The translations under genes and the position numbers were made by a program. A stretch of 64,000 nucleotides of DNA from Aurantiochytrium sp. KH105. Lineage: Eukaryota; Sar; Bigyra; Thraustochytrida; Thraustochytriidae. Position 1 is the first letter of the stretch. The number at the start of each line of letters is the position of its first letter. Positions 28,591 to 38,460 of this stretch are shown here, one piece after another. The notes below the pieces were generated by a model that saw nothing but the letters and a program-made list of their open reading frames with translations, searched no databases and was not told the origin of the DNA. Location: assembly GCA_003116975.1 (NCBI GenBank), contig BGKB01000034.1, positions 428,307 through 492,306 of the forward strand, written 5' to 3'.

Positions 28591-30675
28591 AGATGGAGCT
28601 GCGCTGCGCTGCGCTGGGCTGTGCGGCTGCACCGGCTGCGGCGGCAGCAGCTGCAGCGGCTCGGCCTTGGTCGGGGCGCGGGTGAGTGCGTCAGCAGCCA
28701 GCTGCAGCTGGCGCGGAGTGTGAGTGGGTTGCCACTGCCAAGATGTTAGACGCTCCTCGCTCTCACAGTCATCGCGGGGGAGGAGGGGATTATCGCCACC
28801 CCACCTGTGTAGGCGTAGCAAACATGACGTCAACCACATGAGTCAACGCCTACCTCGCTCCCGGGCATGCATGTCTTCTTCTGGCTCTTTCAACGCAAGA
28901 AACAATGCCGCAATAGGCCTACCGCCCCGGTCATCAATGCTGCAGTTGGCTGATGCTGATGCTGATGCAGGTGGCTGCTGCTGCTGATGCTCTCGCTGCC
29001 GATGCTGACCGACTCCTCCCTTCGCTCTAGCTCGTGCACACACTCTCAAGAACGCAGCACGGCAGGGAGGGCGTGATGGGGATGGCAGGTGGATGGTTGG
29101 ATGGATGGGTGGGGGTGTAGGTATGTGAAACTCCGCTCCCCTCTCCGCGCAGCTGCTGCAGCTGCAGCAACAGCTGGCTGCTGCAGCTGTGCTGTTGCTG
29201 ATGCCGCCATCGGCTCCGCCATGATGCCAGAGTGGCGGCGCCTCGCGCCCACGCAGGACGACCACCAGCTGCCTTCAGCACGTGCGACTGGCTGGACTTG
29301 GTTGAAGGAAGAAAAGAAGACATGGCGCGCGCACACTGTCAGCCTCGCCTTCCTGCCTCGCCCCCTCACAGTTGAAAAGACCTTGCCTGCTTGCTTGCTA
29401 GCTCGCGTGCTTGCGTGCTTGCGGGCTTGCTTGCCAGCTGGCACCGCTTGTGCCGTGCCACGGCGCGATCGAGGCCGGCCTCGCGTGGCCACAGAGCGCT
29501 GGTCGATCGCACCCCGCTGCCGCAACGGCGAAAGCAGCAGCAGCAGTGGCAGCAGCTGCAGCAACAAGAAGATTAATCCGCATGGACGATGGGCGGTAGA
29601 TTCTCTCGTCAGCGTCGCGTCTAGTGACGTGACAGTTATTATTACAGGCTGGATGCGAGCAAGACAAACCAAGGCGAGAAAACCAAGAAAGCTCGCGAGG
29701 CCGGCGAGGCCAGGCTCCTCCGAGGCGGAGATCTGCTGCACTACGAGAGGACCGACCGGGAGCGGTCGACGGAGACCGCGCTTCTCCGCGCAGCCATGGC
29801 AGGCAGCTGCAGCTATAGGTAGGAGCAAGCGGGCAGGCCAACGCGGCCGAGCCGAGGAGAGCGAAGCGAAGGAACAGCGAGGGTTCGCAAACTCCGGCGC
29901 AGAACAGCGCCGAAACCGAAATTACGTTACAAGCGGTTGGAGCCGTTACCTGGCTCGCTCTGTCTGGAGCTCCAGGATGGGACGAGGAACTCGACCAGGA
30001 GTGTCGGGCCGACACGACTCGATGCAGCAGCACTCGCTGCGCAGCGCGAACGTGCCCTCGTGCCCTCTTGCAAGAGCTCACGATAAGCCCAGGACAAAAG
30101 GCCAACTTCTTCGCTTCTCTGCACCTTTCATCATCATGATAACAACGACGGCAACGACGAGCACGACGACGACGACGACGACGACAACGACGATGATGAG
30201 AGGAGGAGGGAGGAGGAGGAAGACAGCGACAGCGACGATGAGAGGCAGCTCCGATGCGAGGCCACGAGCTCGAGCGTGTGCGTCTTTGGCCTTCCGTGTC
30301 GTTAGCTTGTCCTAATCAGCGGGATTTTTTTTTCCCACGGCATGCTTAGCTGGAGGCCAGCCACACCAACAACAGCAACGACTGACGATGCGAGGCCGCG
30401 GTTAGGCTTCCGAGACCGCTTGCGCGAAGGCGAGGCGAGCGTGAGCGGGCTGGCCCTGCGCGGCCCACCCTGGCTCGAATCGACCGCTCGAGACACCCCC
30501 ACCCCCGCCCACTCGCGCTTTCCCGCGCGGGAAAGGAGACGGGAGAAAAAGAAGAAGAAGAAGAAGAAAAAGGAGAAGAAGAAGTTGAAAAGGGCCAAAG
30601 CGGGCGAAAGCGCAAACAAAGAAACAGACAAACAAACATACAAAGGCCGCACGCCCGCCCGCCTGCCCGCCCGCC

Positions 30676-33528
30676 ATGGAGGCGGCGGCAAGCGACCGCG
30701 CCGACGAGGATCCCAAGCCTGCGGAAGCAGCAGCGGGTCAAGAAGCTCCTGTGCCACCCCCGGCCGAACAGCCGGAATCTCAGCCAGATCTCCAGACGCT
30801 CAAAGTGCTTCGCTTCGAAGAGGACCTTGCCAAGGCGAAGAAAGATGACCACAAAGACGACGAAGACGAGGGGACCACCGAGCACATTCTAGGCGCCAAG
30901 ATCCTTGGCCTGAGTAGGACCACCTCGTCAAGAACAGATCGCTGGATGCTCTTTGAAGCGTACCGCGAGCGCGTGTCCACTGCAGGCAGAGCGCTTGTGC
31001 GCCCCGCCGGCCCGAATGCTATCCTCATTATGCACCAAAGCATCGTCATCGTCTACCAGCTCACGGGACGTCCAAACGCAGCGGCCGATGCGACTTGGGA
31101 CGACGGGCTCGTGCGCCTTCCAGGATTCTTTGTAGAAACGCAGCCTACGCTCATTGCCAACGTACCCAAGCTCTCCTGGCACTTTCCCGTCTCGGGCGAT
31201 ATGGCCCTCGACCTTCAAAACTTGCGCGCTCACGACGATTGGCTCAAGCGTCCTCCAGGGAAATCCAAACCAGAGTCGGTCACGACCTACTTTTACGACT
31301 GCACAAGCAGCGCCGACGGCAACTATGTTGCCACCGTTTCCAGTGCAGGAGACGTCGCCTTGCACCGTGTGCCAGCATTCGGACATGATCCAAAGATGCA
31401 AAGAATCCCATGCGAGATGAACGTCTACCTCAACGAGTCAGATCGCGACAAAGGTGAGCCCGCAACACCGATTAGCAAGCTCTACGTCGCAAGCCTTGCC
31501 TGGCACCCACGCAGACCCGTACTTGCCTGCGGATCTCGCATCAACGCTGGACACATCAGCCTCTGGGGTTTGCATCTCGACGAGAGTCCGGCGCGTGCAG
31601 AGTGTTTGTCGCACTTTTCCTCGCACGAGCTCAAGTATCCGCCTTCCGCGAACGATAAGCAGAAACAGGACGCGCAAAACAATGGCGACAAAAAGCAGGG
31701 CGTCGACAAAACTGGCAACGAGGACGAGAATGGGAAGAGACCGACAAGAGACGACAATAATGACAAGAAACAAACCAGTAACGATCGCAACGGCAACGCG
31801 TCCGGCAAAGCCGAGACTAGCAGCAAGACGAAGAAAAAGGCCGTTAAACCAAAGGCCAAACCAAAGCCAAAAGCAGCAAAGAAGACCAGCTCCCGTGGTA
31901 GGGCGACGAGGCGAGGTACCCGATCCAGGGCCAGGTCCCAATCGATTGAAAATGATGAAGAAGGTGACGATGATAAAGTGATGGTGGACGCAAAGCAAAC
32001 ACAAGTCCCCTCCGCCAGTGCCGCTGGTGAAGCAACGACTGCTGTAGAGGCAGCACCGGAAAAGATCGAGATCACCGAAAGCAGAGAGGCGGCCAGATCT
32101 CGTATGCAATGGATCACGGCCATGGTGTGGTGTCCCTCTCCGGCAAAGGTGGACAGCCTTGTCGTGGGCTACAGCGACGGAAGCATCGCGCTTCTTGGCA
32201 TTCACTTTGAGGCCAATAAACATTCCATTGAAAAAGTCGAGCTCTTACGCATGCTTCGCGGTGCCAGCAGACACATGGCTGTGTCTTCACTACGATTCCG
32301 AGAGCCAGGCCGACTCGTTGCCAGTCTAGGAAACTTGGTCATTTGGTGGAAAAACATTCACTCTTCCGACAACGCGACCAGAGATCAGCATGTCATGATG
32401 ACTACCTCGCACGCCGTTGTCGGGTGCGAGCTCCATCCGACACGCGAGATCGTCGTTTCCGTGGGTCAGACGGGCCAGCTTTTGGCGTGGCGGCCAAATA
32501 CAGACTGGTCGGCCACAGAAGTCTGCAACGAACGCATCTTGCAAGAAAACACCAAACGCGTTGGCGGCTCAGGACTCGCCAATGCTGCAACAGGACTCGC
32601 ATTTTCACCGCATGGCGCTGCGCTCTTGACGCTGCATTTGCAAAAATCCTCTCTCATGGCAAAGTCAAACCGACGCGTCCCAGGCCCGCACACCATTCTC
32701 TCTGCGCACCCTCTTGTGGCAAGTCTCAAGTCCATGATTGACCAATGTGTAGCCGAGGGTCAACCCTACGCTTTACATGACATTGCATGGTGGGCGTCGC
32801 GCACCTCGGCATGTCAGTTTGCCGTCGCGACGCAGTGGCGCGCCCTGGCGCAGGCGAAACACGAAGGAGAGCAAGGTGGCAATACTGTATCGTTCACGTC
32901 CGAAGAGCTCATTATCCTCAGCGCTGTTATCCAGCTAGTGGGTATCTCTTTCTTTCGACCCGAATTCGATCCGACGGAACAGATTCGCCTTCAGCGTATT
33001 CAGGTCATGAGCGCCTGGATTGTCAAGGTCGCCCAAGAAGTGAATGCACGATCGAAGGGGACGAAGTCTAGGCTGCCCGCGTCCGCGTGTGCACGAGCGC
33101 TCGCCTTGCTCGATCTTGCTCGCGAGATGGCCGCCAATGGCATTTCATTCACGCAAGATCAAGTTCAGGCTTTCAACAAAGCTTACGAGGCGCTCGGGGC
33201 CCCTACAGAGCGTTTCGAAAAACGACCTTTGCAGAACGTCGAGCGCGCCCCGGAAGTGCCCTCCGTTCAGTTTTCGCGCTCAACACTTGGTCTCCAGGGC
33301 GACCTTTTGGCGCGCGACATGTATACTTTAGAGGAACTCGACCAGTACGAGGTGCTCGAATGCGATATTTGCGGATCAGCAACGCAGGCCTACATTCGCG
33401 AGGATGAAGACGCAAGCAATGATCCGGCGCCGAGCTCATTCTTCACGCCGCTCCTCCCGCAACAACCAACTTGTCTTTTTTGTGGCGTTGCCCTCTTTCC
33501 GAACTCCCACCTCATCAATGGGCTGTAA
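30676..33528 (+). CDS. WD40-type protein with C-terminal zinc ribbon, possibly TFIIIC 90-kDa subunit
   Basis: 950 aa, ATG at 30676 in a GCCATGG context. Residues ~110-310 and ~475-680 read as WD40-type blades (CTSSADGNYVATVSSAGDVA, LAWHPRRPVLACGS, WCPSPAKVDSLVVGYSDGSI, CELHPTREIVVSVGQTGQLL, LAFSPHGAALLTLHL). They are split by a ~150-residue Lys/Asp/Asn-rich insert (KTKKKAVKPKAKPKPKAAKK). A helical region follows. The C-terminus has a zinc-ribbon-like set C896-x2-C899 and C933-x2-C936. The order (propeller, helical region, zinc ribbon at the extreme end) matches TFIIIC90/GTF3C4, a subunit of the RNA polymerase III factor TFIIIC. Similarity is architectural only. Other nuclear WD40 proteins remain possible. 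Confidence 0.55.
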   Translation: MEAAASDRADEDPKPAEAAAGQEAPVPPPAEQPESQPDLQTLKVLRFEEDLAKAKKDDHKDDEDEGTTEHILGAKILGLSRTTSSRTDRWMLFEAYRERVSTAGRALVRPAGPNAILIMHQSIVIVYQLTGRPNAAADATWDDGLVRLPGFFVETQPTLIANVPKLSWHFPVSGDMALDLQNLRAHDDWLKRPPGKSKPESVTTYFYDCTSSADGNYVATVSSAGDVALHRVPAFGHDPKMQRIPCEMNVYLNESDRDKGEPATPISKLYVASLAWHPRRPVLACGSRINAGHISLWGLHLDESPARAECLSHFSSHELKYPPSANDKQKQDAQNNGDKKQGVDKTGNEDENGKRPTRDDNNDKKQTSNDRNGNASGKAETSSKTKKKAVKPKAKPKPKAAKKTSSRGRATRRGTRSRARSQSIENDEEGDDDKVMVDAKQTQVPSASAAGEATTAVEAAPEKIEITESREAARSRMQWITAMVWCPSPAKVDSLVVGYSDGSIALLGIHFEANKHSIEKVELLRMLRGASRHMAVSSLRFREPGRLVASLGNLVIWWKNIHSSDNATRDQHVMMTTSHAVVGCELHPTREIVVSVGQTGQLLAWRPNTDWSATEVCNERILQENTKRVGGSGLANAATGLAFSPHGAALLTLHLQKSSLMAKSNRRVPGPHTILSAHPLVASLKSMIDQCVAEGQPYALHDIAWWASRTSACQFAVATQWRALAQAKHEGEQGGNTVSFTSEELIILSAVIQLVGISFFRPEFDPTEQIRLQRIQVMSAWIVKVAQEVNARSKGTKSRLPASACARALALLDLAREMAANGISFTQDQVQAFNKAYEALGAPTERFEKRPLQNVERAPEVPSVQFSRSTLGLQGDLLARDMYTLEELDQYEVLECDICGSATQAYIREDEDASNDPAPSSFFTPLLPQQPTCLFCGVALFPNSHLINGL

Positions 33529-33755
33529 AACTTCTTTTCCTCGCGCAAAACGCACCCACGTAACTCCGACGAGGCCTTTTATCATTCAAAAAATTATGTA
33601 TGCTACGTTACTTCGTTCAAGATACAACAACAGAATAAAGAAAAGAGGAGCGAGATCTCGCTTCGTGCAAAGGTTGCGCTTTTGCGGGCGCTGTGTGGTT
33701 GGTCTCTTGCTCTTGATGAGCAAGTGTGACTCACCTAATACGGCGAGAACTCAGA

Positions 33756-35795
33756 CTATGCCTTGCCCGGATCCTCACCATCATCGGTGCCTGCGTGAAC
33801 GTCCTCAAAGGTTTCCGTTTGCGGCGTGCCATCTGGTACGAGAACGGGGATGAGCAAAATCGGCAAAAGACGCATGAGACTTCGCGCCAGGACGAACCAG
33901 TCGAGATTGACAAAATTTGGTCCCGTGACACCCCCAAAGATCCACATGAGACCAACGCCATGATACCTACCGAGCGTGACGCCAAAGTTCGAGAGACCCA
34001 TGTTGAGCGCAAAGAGCGTCGCCTCCACGCCGGGTGGGCACGTTGCTGCCGCAAGGACAAACAGCGGCATAGTGTTGAGACGGCTGATGAGGTCGTTGAG
34101 GATCTCGTCGCCCAGCACAAAAGCCTTGTCTGGAATGCCTAGCGCCAGATTCCAGCGTTGCACAAAGATCAGGTCCAACAAACTTGCAAGCGTGAGCGCA
34201 ATTTGTGTGACGCGCCAAATTCGTTTGTAAGACCACAAGCTCAGGTATTTGTTGTACATTGCCGTTCCAACCACGAAGACCACATAGCCAACGACACTCA
34301 CGAGTGAAAAGAACTCCTCGGAAAAGCAAGGTCGAGGGCAAAAGCTTCCGGGACATTGGTCGGCCTTGTCGTCGCAGTAGCGCTCATCGTGCTTGCTCCA
34401 CAGAAATATGAGTGAGGAGGTCGGTTGCATTGCGCCAGCGAGGAAAATGTACACCGAGGCCTTGGCAAGCCGAAGACTGACTTCCTTTTCGTACCGGTAC
34501 ACAGCCATGGCGATGCTGGCCGTGGTTATAAGGGCAGAAGCAAAGACCGCAACGTAGCCATCGGACTGCTCAGCAATTATGCCCATGGCGATGGAAATGC
34601 CCATGACGATGAAAGAAAGCCTATATACAGGCCCAGCGACCGGATCAACTAAAAAGTGCCGGAGCTTGCCAATGCAGCCATGTTCAACCTGAATTTCGTC
34701 GCCGCGATCGTCTGCGCGCCTCGCCTCGTGGTCAGAGACGCCATCGTCGTTGACATCGGCCACATGTCCGCGAAGGTCAATGTCAACGTCTTGAAGAGCC
34801 TCGGGGTTCGCCGGCACGGTGGTGTATCGAGGCGCAGAAGGCGATGAGCTACCCGAAGCGGCGCGAGGCGCTGTGTTCAAGAGACGAGTCGAGCGCGGCT
34901 GCTCCGTGATCCAATTAAAGAGAGCAGGAATCAACATGGCCACGCTGGTCATGGTCGTAAGTCCAAAGAGTGCACGAGATCCAAAGAGGGCCATGAGAAC
35001 GCCCATGGAAGACGAGGCGGCAATCTTGCCGAGGCCAAAGCTCGCCCAACACAGGGTCTGCAAGTCAGACGCAAAGTTCGGATGTGATCTGCAGCGCTCG
35101 GCCACAGAGGCATCAATCATGACGTCCGGGGAAGCTACAGAGAGGTTACCCAAAAAGAGCATGATTGCTGCAAATCCAACGCCGAGCGGAAAGATCCAGA
35201 GCGCGGACCAGCTCGCGACACCGAGCGCACCAGCGGCGATCACGTACGGATTCCGATGATAGCCGCCAATGGGAAAGGTATCGCTGGCAATGCCGTAGAC
35301 GGACTTGATTTGCCAGGGCACGTTGGCAAAGCCCTGGATAGACTCGATGCGGCTAGCATTGAGCCCAAATCCAGCGGGCGGTTCATCCGAGAGCAAGTAT
35401 CGTCCGCCGAATTCGAAGAAGGCCTCGCCCATGCCCTGGTTCAAGCCGTACACGATGCTCACCATGGCCACGAAGCGCCATCCAAACGCCTCGCTAAGCC
35501 GCCGATAGTAGGCCGCAACGTTGGCCGGCGCCGCGAGAACGTCGCGGGCGAGGGCTCCCGCGCTCAGCTTCTGGGCCGCGCGCTGGCCCGCGCCGCCAGC
35601 CGGGTCCGTCTCCATCTCCATCGGCAGCGGGCCCTCGCGGCCGGCGGCGCTCTCGCTTCTGTGCGGAGGCCCGCCGTTGGCGCCGTCCTCGCCGCGGTCC
35701 TCGTCGAGGAAGGCCTGCTCCGAGCCGCCGGAGTCCGCGCGGCCCAGACCCAGGCCGGGGCGCAGCGGCGCGGAGTCCTCGCGGCCCGCGAGCAT
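33756..35795 (-). CDS. BT1/FBT-family folate-biopterin transporter
   Basis: 679 aa from the ATG at 35795; an earlier in-frame ATG at 35903 would add 36 Arg/Ala/Ser-rich residues and cannot be excluded. After a ~75-residue charged N-terminal tail the protein is a polytopic membrane carrier of about 12 TM helices. The diagnostic FBT region is clear: GMGEAFFEFGGRYLL, then VPWQIKSVYGIASDTFPIGG and YHRNPYVIAAGALG, which match the family pattern of PWxIKPxYGxxSDxxPxxGYRR. The family (in Leishmania BT1, plants, cyanobacteria, apicomplexans and other stramenopiles) moves folates or pterins, as part of the major facilitator superfamily. A cytosolic loop at ~335-390 is charged, and a Cys-rich loop (CDDKADQCPGSFCPRPC) lies near 500. 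Substrate cannot be told from sequence. Confidence 0.9.
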   Translation of the reverse strand: MLAGREDSAPLRPGLGLGRADSGGSEQAFLDEDRGEDGANGGPPHRSESAAGREGPLPMEMETDPAGGAGQRAAQKLSAGALARDVLAAPANVAAYYRRLSEAFGWRFVAMVSIVYGLNQGMGEAFFEFGGRYLLSDEPPAGFGLNASRIESIQGFANVPWQIKSVYGIASDTFPIGGYHRNPYVIAAGALGVASWSALWIFPLGVGFAAIMLFLGNLSVASPDVMIDASVAERCRSHPNFASDLQTLCWASFGLGKIAASSSMGVLMALFGSRALFGLTTMTSVAMLIPALFNWITEQPRSTRLLNTAPRAASGSSSPSAPRYTTVPANPEALQDVDIDLRGHVADVNDDGVSDHEARRADDRGDEIQVEHGCIGKLRHFLVDPVAGPVYRLSFIVMGISIAMGIIAEQSDGYVAVFASALITTASIAMAVYRYEKEVSLRLAKASVYIFLAGAMQPTSSLIFLWSKHDERYCDDKADQCPGSFCPRPCFSEEFFSLVSVVGYVVFVVGTAMYNKYLSLWSYKRIWRVTQIALTLASLLDLIFVQRWNLALGIPDKAFVLGDEILNDLISRLNTMPLFVLAAATCPPGVEATLFALNMGLSNFGVTLGRYHGVGLMWIFGGVTGPNFVNLDWFVLARSLMRLLPILLIPVLVPDGTPQTETFEDVHAGTDDGEDPGKA

Positions 35796-36208
35796 GACCT
35801 GGCCTGGCCGGCCCCGCCCTCCGGGGCTCCTCGCGCGACAGCGAGCCGCGGCAGACGCAGGCAGACGGGCGCGCGAAAGCGAAAAAGGATTCTGCGCGCA
35901 CATCAATCCGAACACGTTAGACTTGAACCCTGCCAGTGCCAGTGACCATGGTGAGTGAGGGGAGGGAGCCAGACGAAGGGATCCACGAGGCAGCGGATGT
36001 GGGGCGTGATGATGATGATGTGATGACGAGGATGATGTGATGATGATGATGATGATGATGACGATGACGAGGATGATCATACTGATCGTGATGACGAGGA
36101 TGAAGATGACGTCGAGGATGAAAATGATGACGAGGATGAAAATGATGACGAGGATGAAGATGATGACGAGGACGAGAATGTCGAGAACTAGCCCAGGCAC
36201 AAACCAGC
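35796..36208. other. Intergenic region with an 18-bp GAT-rich repeat
   Basis: 413 bp upstream of the BT1 gene. The right part (36007-36180) is a GAT/GAC/GAG repeat, described separately. No gene is seen. Confidence 0.6.
36007..36180. repeat. GAT-rich tract with 18-bp units
   Basis: Begins as near-pure (GAT)n, then becomes about four imperfect 18-bp units of the form GATGACGAGGATGAAAAT. It lies between two tandem minus-strand genes. Confidence 0.9.
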
Positions 36209-37984
36209 CTACGTTCTGGCGTCGAGACGCGGGAGATTTGAGCGCGCGTCGGATGTGGAGGAAGAGGCGCCAAAGAGACGCTCGAGCTCCAAGGTGGTCT
36301 GGTGGCGCAACAGCGCCTTCTCGAGGGAGGCGATACGCACGGCGTACCAGGCGCGTTCACGCGAAAAGACGGTCTGGTTCACGTGGCAGAACCTGCGCAA
36401 AGAACGGTACCGCTCGATGCAGCGCACAGAAGTCTTGATGCCAATCGCGTCAAGCAACTTGCGCAGACAAATGGGGCAAATCTGCAAAGGCACAAAGCCC
36501 ATCTCCTCGAGGTGCGCAAAGCCGTTCATGAGACACCCGTGATAAACGCAGTGGTCCATGTCGAAAAGCAGCATGGCGTGATGTGCAAGCCACTTGCAGG
36601 CGCGGCGGAGCAGGAGTGTCTTGCGGGTCTCACGAGAGTCCTGAATGTGCGGATCCCGTGTCGGATTCCGCCGGTACCACGGATCGAGGCGCGAGAGACT
36701 CAAAACGCAGACGCGTTTGCGGTTTGCGTGCTCGCGCATCTCGGGCAGCGTCATGTACGGACTGCCCCTCGTGTACCCCTCGCCTCCAGAGACCTCGTGC
36801 AAGGTAATGCCAATGAGCACAAAGGCGTTCGTGGGCAGCAACTTACGCAAGTACCGCTCAATCTCGGGCAGTTGAATTGGAACACTAGTATTTTTGCAGG
36901 CTTCCTCCGTCTCAAAACCAGTCAGCTTCATGTCCAGCCGCATTCCGCGATCGCGATGCAGCCCTCGTAGCGGAATCGGGGGCAGCGTCGTCACGCGGAT
37001 CCCATGAAAGTACGCACGCGCAAAGTCGGCAAGGCAACGCAGCTCGCAGCCTCCGTTAAAGGGCTCGAGATCGCCAATGGCCACGAGAAAAATGTGGCTG
37101 CGATTACTGCCAAAGGGAATGCGCGGGTCCATCGCCTTCCAATCTTGGTAGCGTTGGCTCCGCGTGCGCGCCTCGGGGCGAAGTCCAATCCAATCGTCCT
37201 TCCATGGCCTTTGAATGGGTCCAAAGAGCCCGCTCTTGTCCAGTCCCGACTGGCAGGCCAGGCGCAAGGGCGGGACGAGGTCAACCACGTCTTCTCCGCT
37301 CGCCTCGCTGCGCTCAGCGCTTCCGGGTAGCGATGGGGCTGGGTCTGGACGGAATTCCTCAATCTCTGGCTCGCCTGAGACGCGATCCTCCTGGAAAATC
37401 TCCTCGTGTCGCGCCTTGACTCGCTGCCGGTCATGCTTGCGCTCTTCACGATGAACCCACTTCATCATGTTGAACTGGAAAGCGGCCACGAAGCCGATCG
37501 GGTTGAGCAGCTTGTACACGTCACGATGACCGGTTCGCAGGTCCACGGTCACATCGTGTTTTTTGTGCTCCACGCCCTTGGAGACGCGACGAACCTTGTT
37601 GTACTCGATGCTCCAGACCTTCTTATCCGTGTTGGCGTCGACAATGTCAATGTGATCGTGAAAGACGACAAACCTTCGCTCCTTCATGTCCCTGTTGCCG
37701 TCTTGCCAGAGATAGCCTGCGCGGTACCCAAAGAAGGCGACGCCTTTGGACCATCGCACATCTTCGTCGTCGGCAAAGTTTCGCCAGGCGGCAACGACAG
37801 CCCGGAGCCGCCCTTGTTCATAGATGCCACCAGGACGGCAAACTTTGTCTACGAAGGCGTATTGTCTGCGAAGTCGGGCTAGCCACACACGCGCCTGACG
37901 CTGTATCTGTCGCGCGCAGTGCACCTTGCGGAGGCGCGCGCGCTTGGTCAAAAGCTTGGCAATGTCCTCGCCGCCGCCCGGCAT
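36209..37984 (-). CDS. IQ-PH-archaemetzincin-like protein with a degenerate active site
   Basis: 591 aa, ATG at 37984. An IQ-like motif (ARQIQRQARVWLARLRR, ~24-40) suggests calmodulin binding. A PH-like domain follows (~75-185: KERRFVVFHDHIDIVDAN ... FQFNMMKWVHREE). The C-terminal half (~300-530) follows the archaemetzincin (AMZ) fold: VCVLSLSRL, then the metal-site region H468-H-A-M-L-L-F-D-M-D-H478-C479, C484-L-M-N-G, and C503-P-I-C506 followed by LRKL. The canonical AMZ motif is HExxHxxGxxHC-x4-CxM...CxxC. Here the catalytic Glu is His, the second zinc His is Leu and the Gly is Asp, while the last His and all four structural Cys remain. So the structural zinc site looks intact and the protease site looks lost. 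Probably a pseudo-enzyme with a binding or scaffold role. Confidence 0.8.
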   Translation of the reverse strand: MPGGGEDIAKLLTKRARLRKVHCARQIQRQARVWLARLRRQYAFVDKVCRPGGIYEQGRLRAVVAAWRNFADDEDVRWSKGVAFFGYRAGYLWQDGNRDMKERRFVVFHDHIDIVDANTDKKVWSIEYNKVRRVSKGVEHKKHDVTVDLRTGHRDVYKLLNPIGFVAAFQFNMMKWVHREERKHDRQRVKARHEEIFQEDRVSGEPEIEEFRPDPAPSLPGSAERSEASGEDVVDLVPPLRLACQSGLDKSGLFGPIQRPWKDDWIGLRPEARTRSQRYQDWKAMDPRIPFGSNRSHIFLVAIGDLEPFNGGCELRCLADFARAYFHGIRVTTLPPIPLRGLHRDRGMRLDMKLTGFETEEACKNTSVPIQLPEIERYLRKLLPTNAFVLIGITLHEVSGGEGYTRGSPYMTLPEMREHANRKRVCVLSLSRLDPWYRRNPTRDPHIQDSRETRKTLLLRRACKWLAHHAMLLFDMDHCVYHGCLMNGFAHLEEMGFVPLQICPICLRKLLDAIGIKTSVRCIERYRSLRRFCHVNQTVFSRERAWYAVRIASLEKALLRHQTTLELERLFGASSSTSDARSNLPRLDART

Positions 37985-38460
37985 TGTCGGACTTGCAGCA
38001 GACTTACAGCTGGCTCGACTTGAGTGAGTCTCGCTCTCTGTCGCAGCCCTGTTGCATCAGCACGGTACCGTCGGGCATGCAGCGCTTGCTCGGTGCCTCC
38101 CTCGGGCGAATCGCTCACACGCTCGCTCGAGCAGTGGCAAGACTCGCCTCGCGCGGCGCGTCCCCCGTTGTCGCGGCGTTCCCAACCCGGTGCGTTCTCG
38201 TCCTCGCTCGCATGGTGTGCACTCACTGGCATTGAGAGCGCTCTCAGGTGCTCATGCTTATACTGTGATTGACTGTGAGTCCGGCGATGGAGAAACGGAT
38301 CCCGCGGAGCAGGTATCGTAGCAAAACACTTCGCGCGCGAGATTTCGGAGCGCAGGCAACGCAGGCAACGCAGGCGACGCAAGGGACGTAGACGCAACAA
38401 AAGACACAGAGAAGACGTAGGGCTCGCAATACGCGCGGGGGAGAAAGAAAGAGAGCGACA
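37985..38460. other. Divergent promoter region
   Basis: 476 bp between divergent starts of the AMZ-like and calmodulin-like genes. It includes a GCAACGCAGGCAACGCAG repeat near 38355-38385. No gene is seen. Confidence 0.6.

Larger units (their letters stand above)
28143..30675. other. Long divergent intergenic region
   Basis: 2.5 kb between the divergent KH and WD40/zinc-ribbon genes. Besides the element array it holds an (AGCTGG)n run, many CAGCTG/GCAGC blocks (29150-29205 and others), a (GATGCT)n run near 28951-28985, an (ACG)n run at 30143-30195 and an (AAG)n run at 30545-30585. Long open frames on both strands are composed of these repeats and have no domain. No gene is called. Confidence 0.55.

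Noticed and set aside
29089-30315. 408-codon + strand frame in the KH-WD40 intergenic region
   Set aside because: Built from GATGG, GCAGC and ACG repeats, ends in poly-Thr, and has no domain.
35904-36200. N-terminal extension of the BT1 protein into a hydrophobic Ile/Leu/Val run
   Set aside because: It is the reverse complement of the GAT repeat, begins with GTG and not ATG, and is low complexity.
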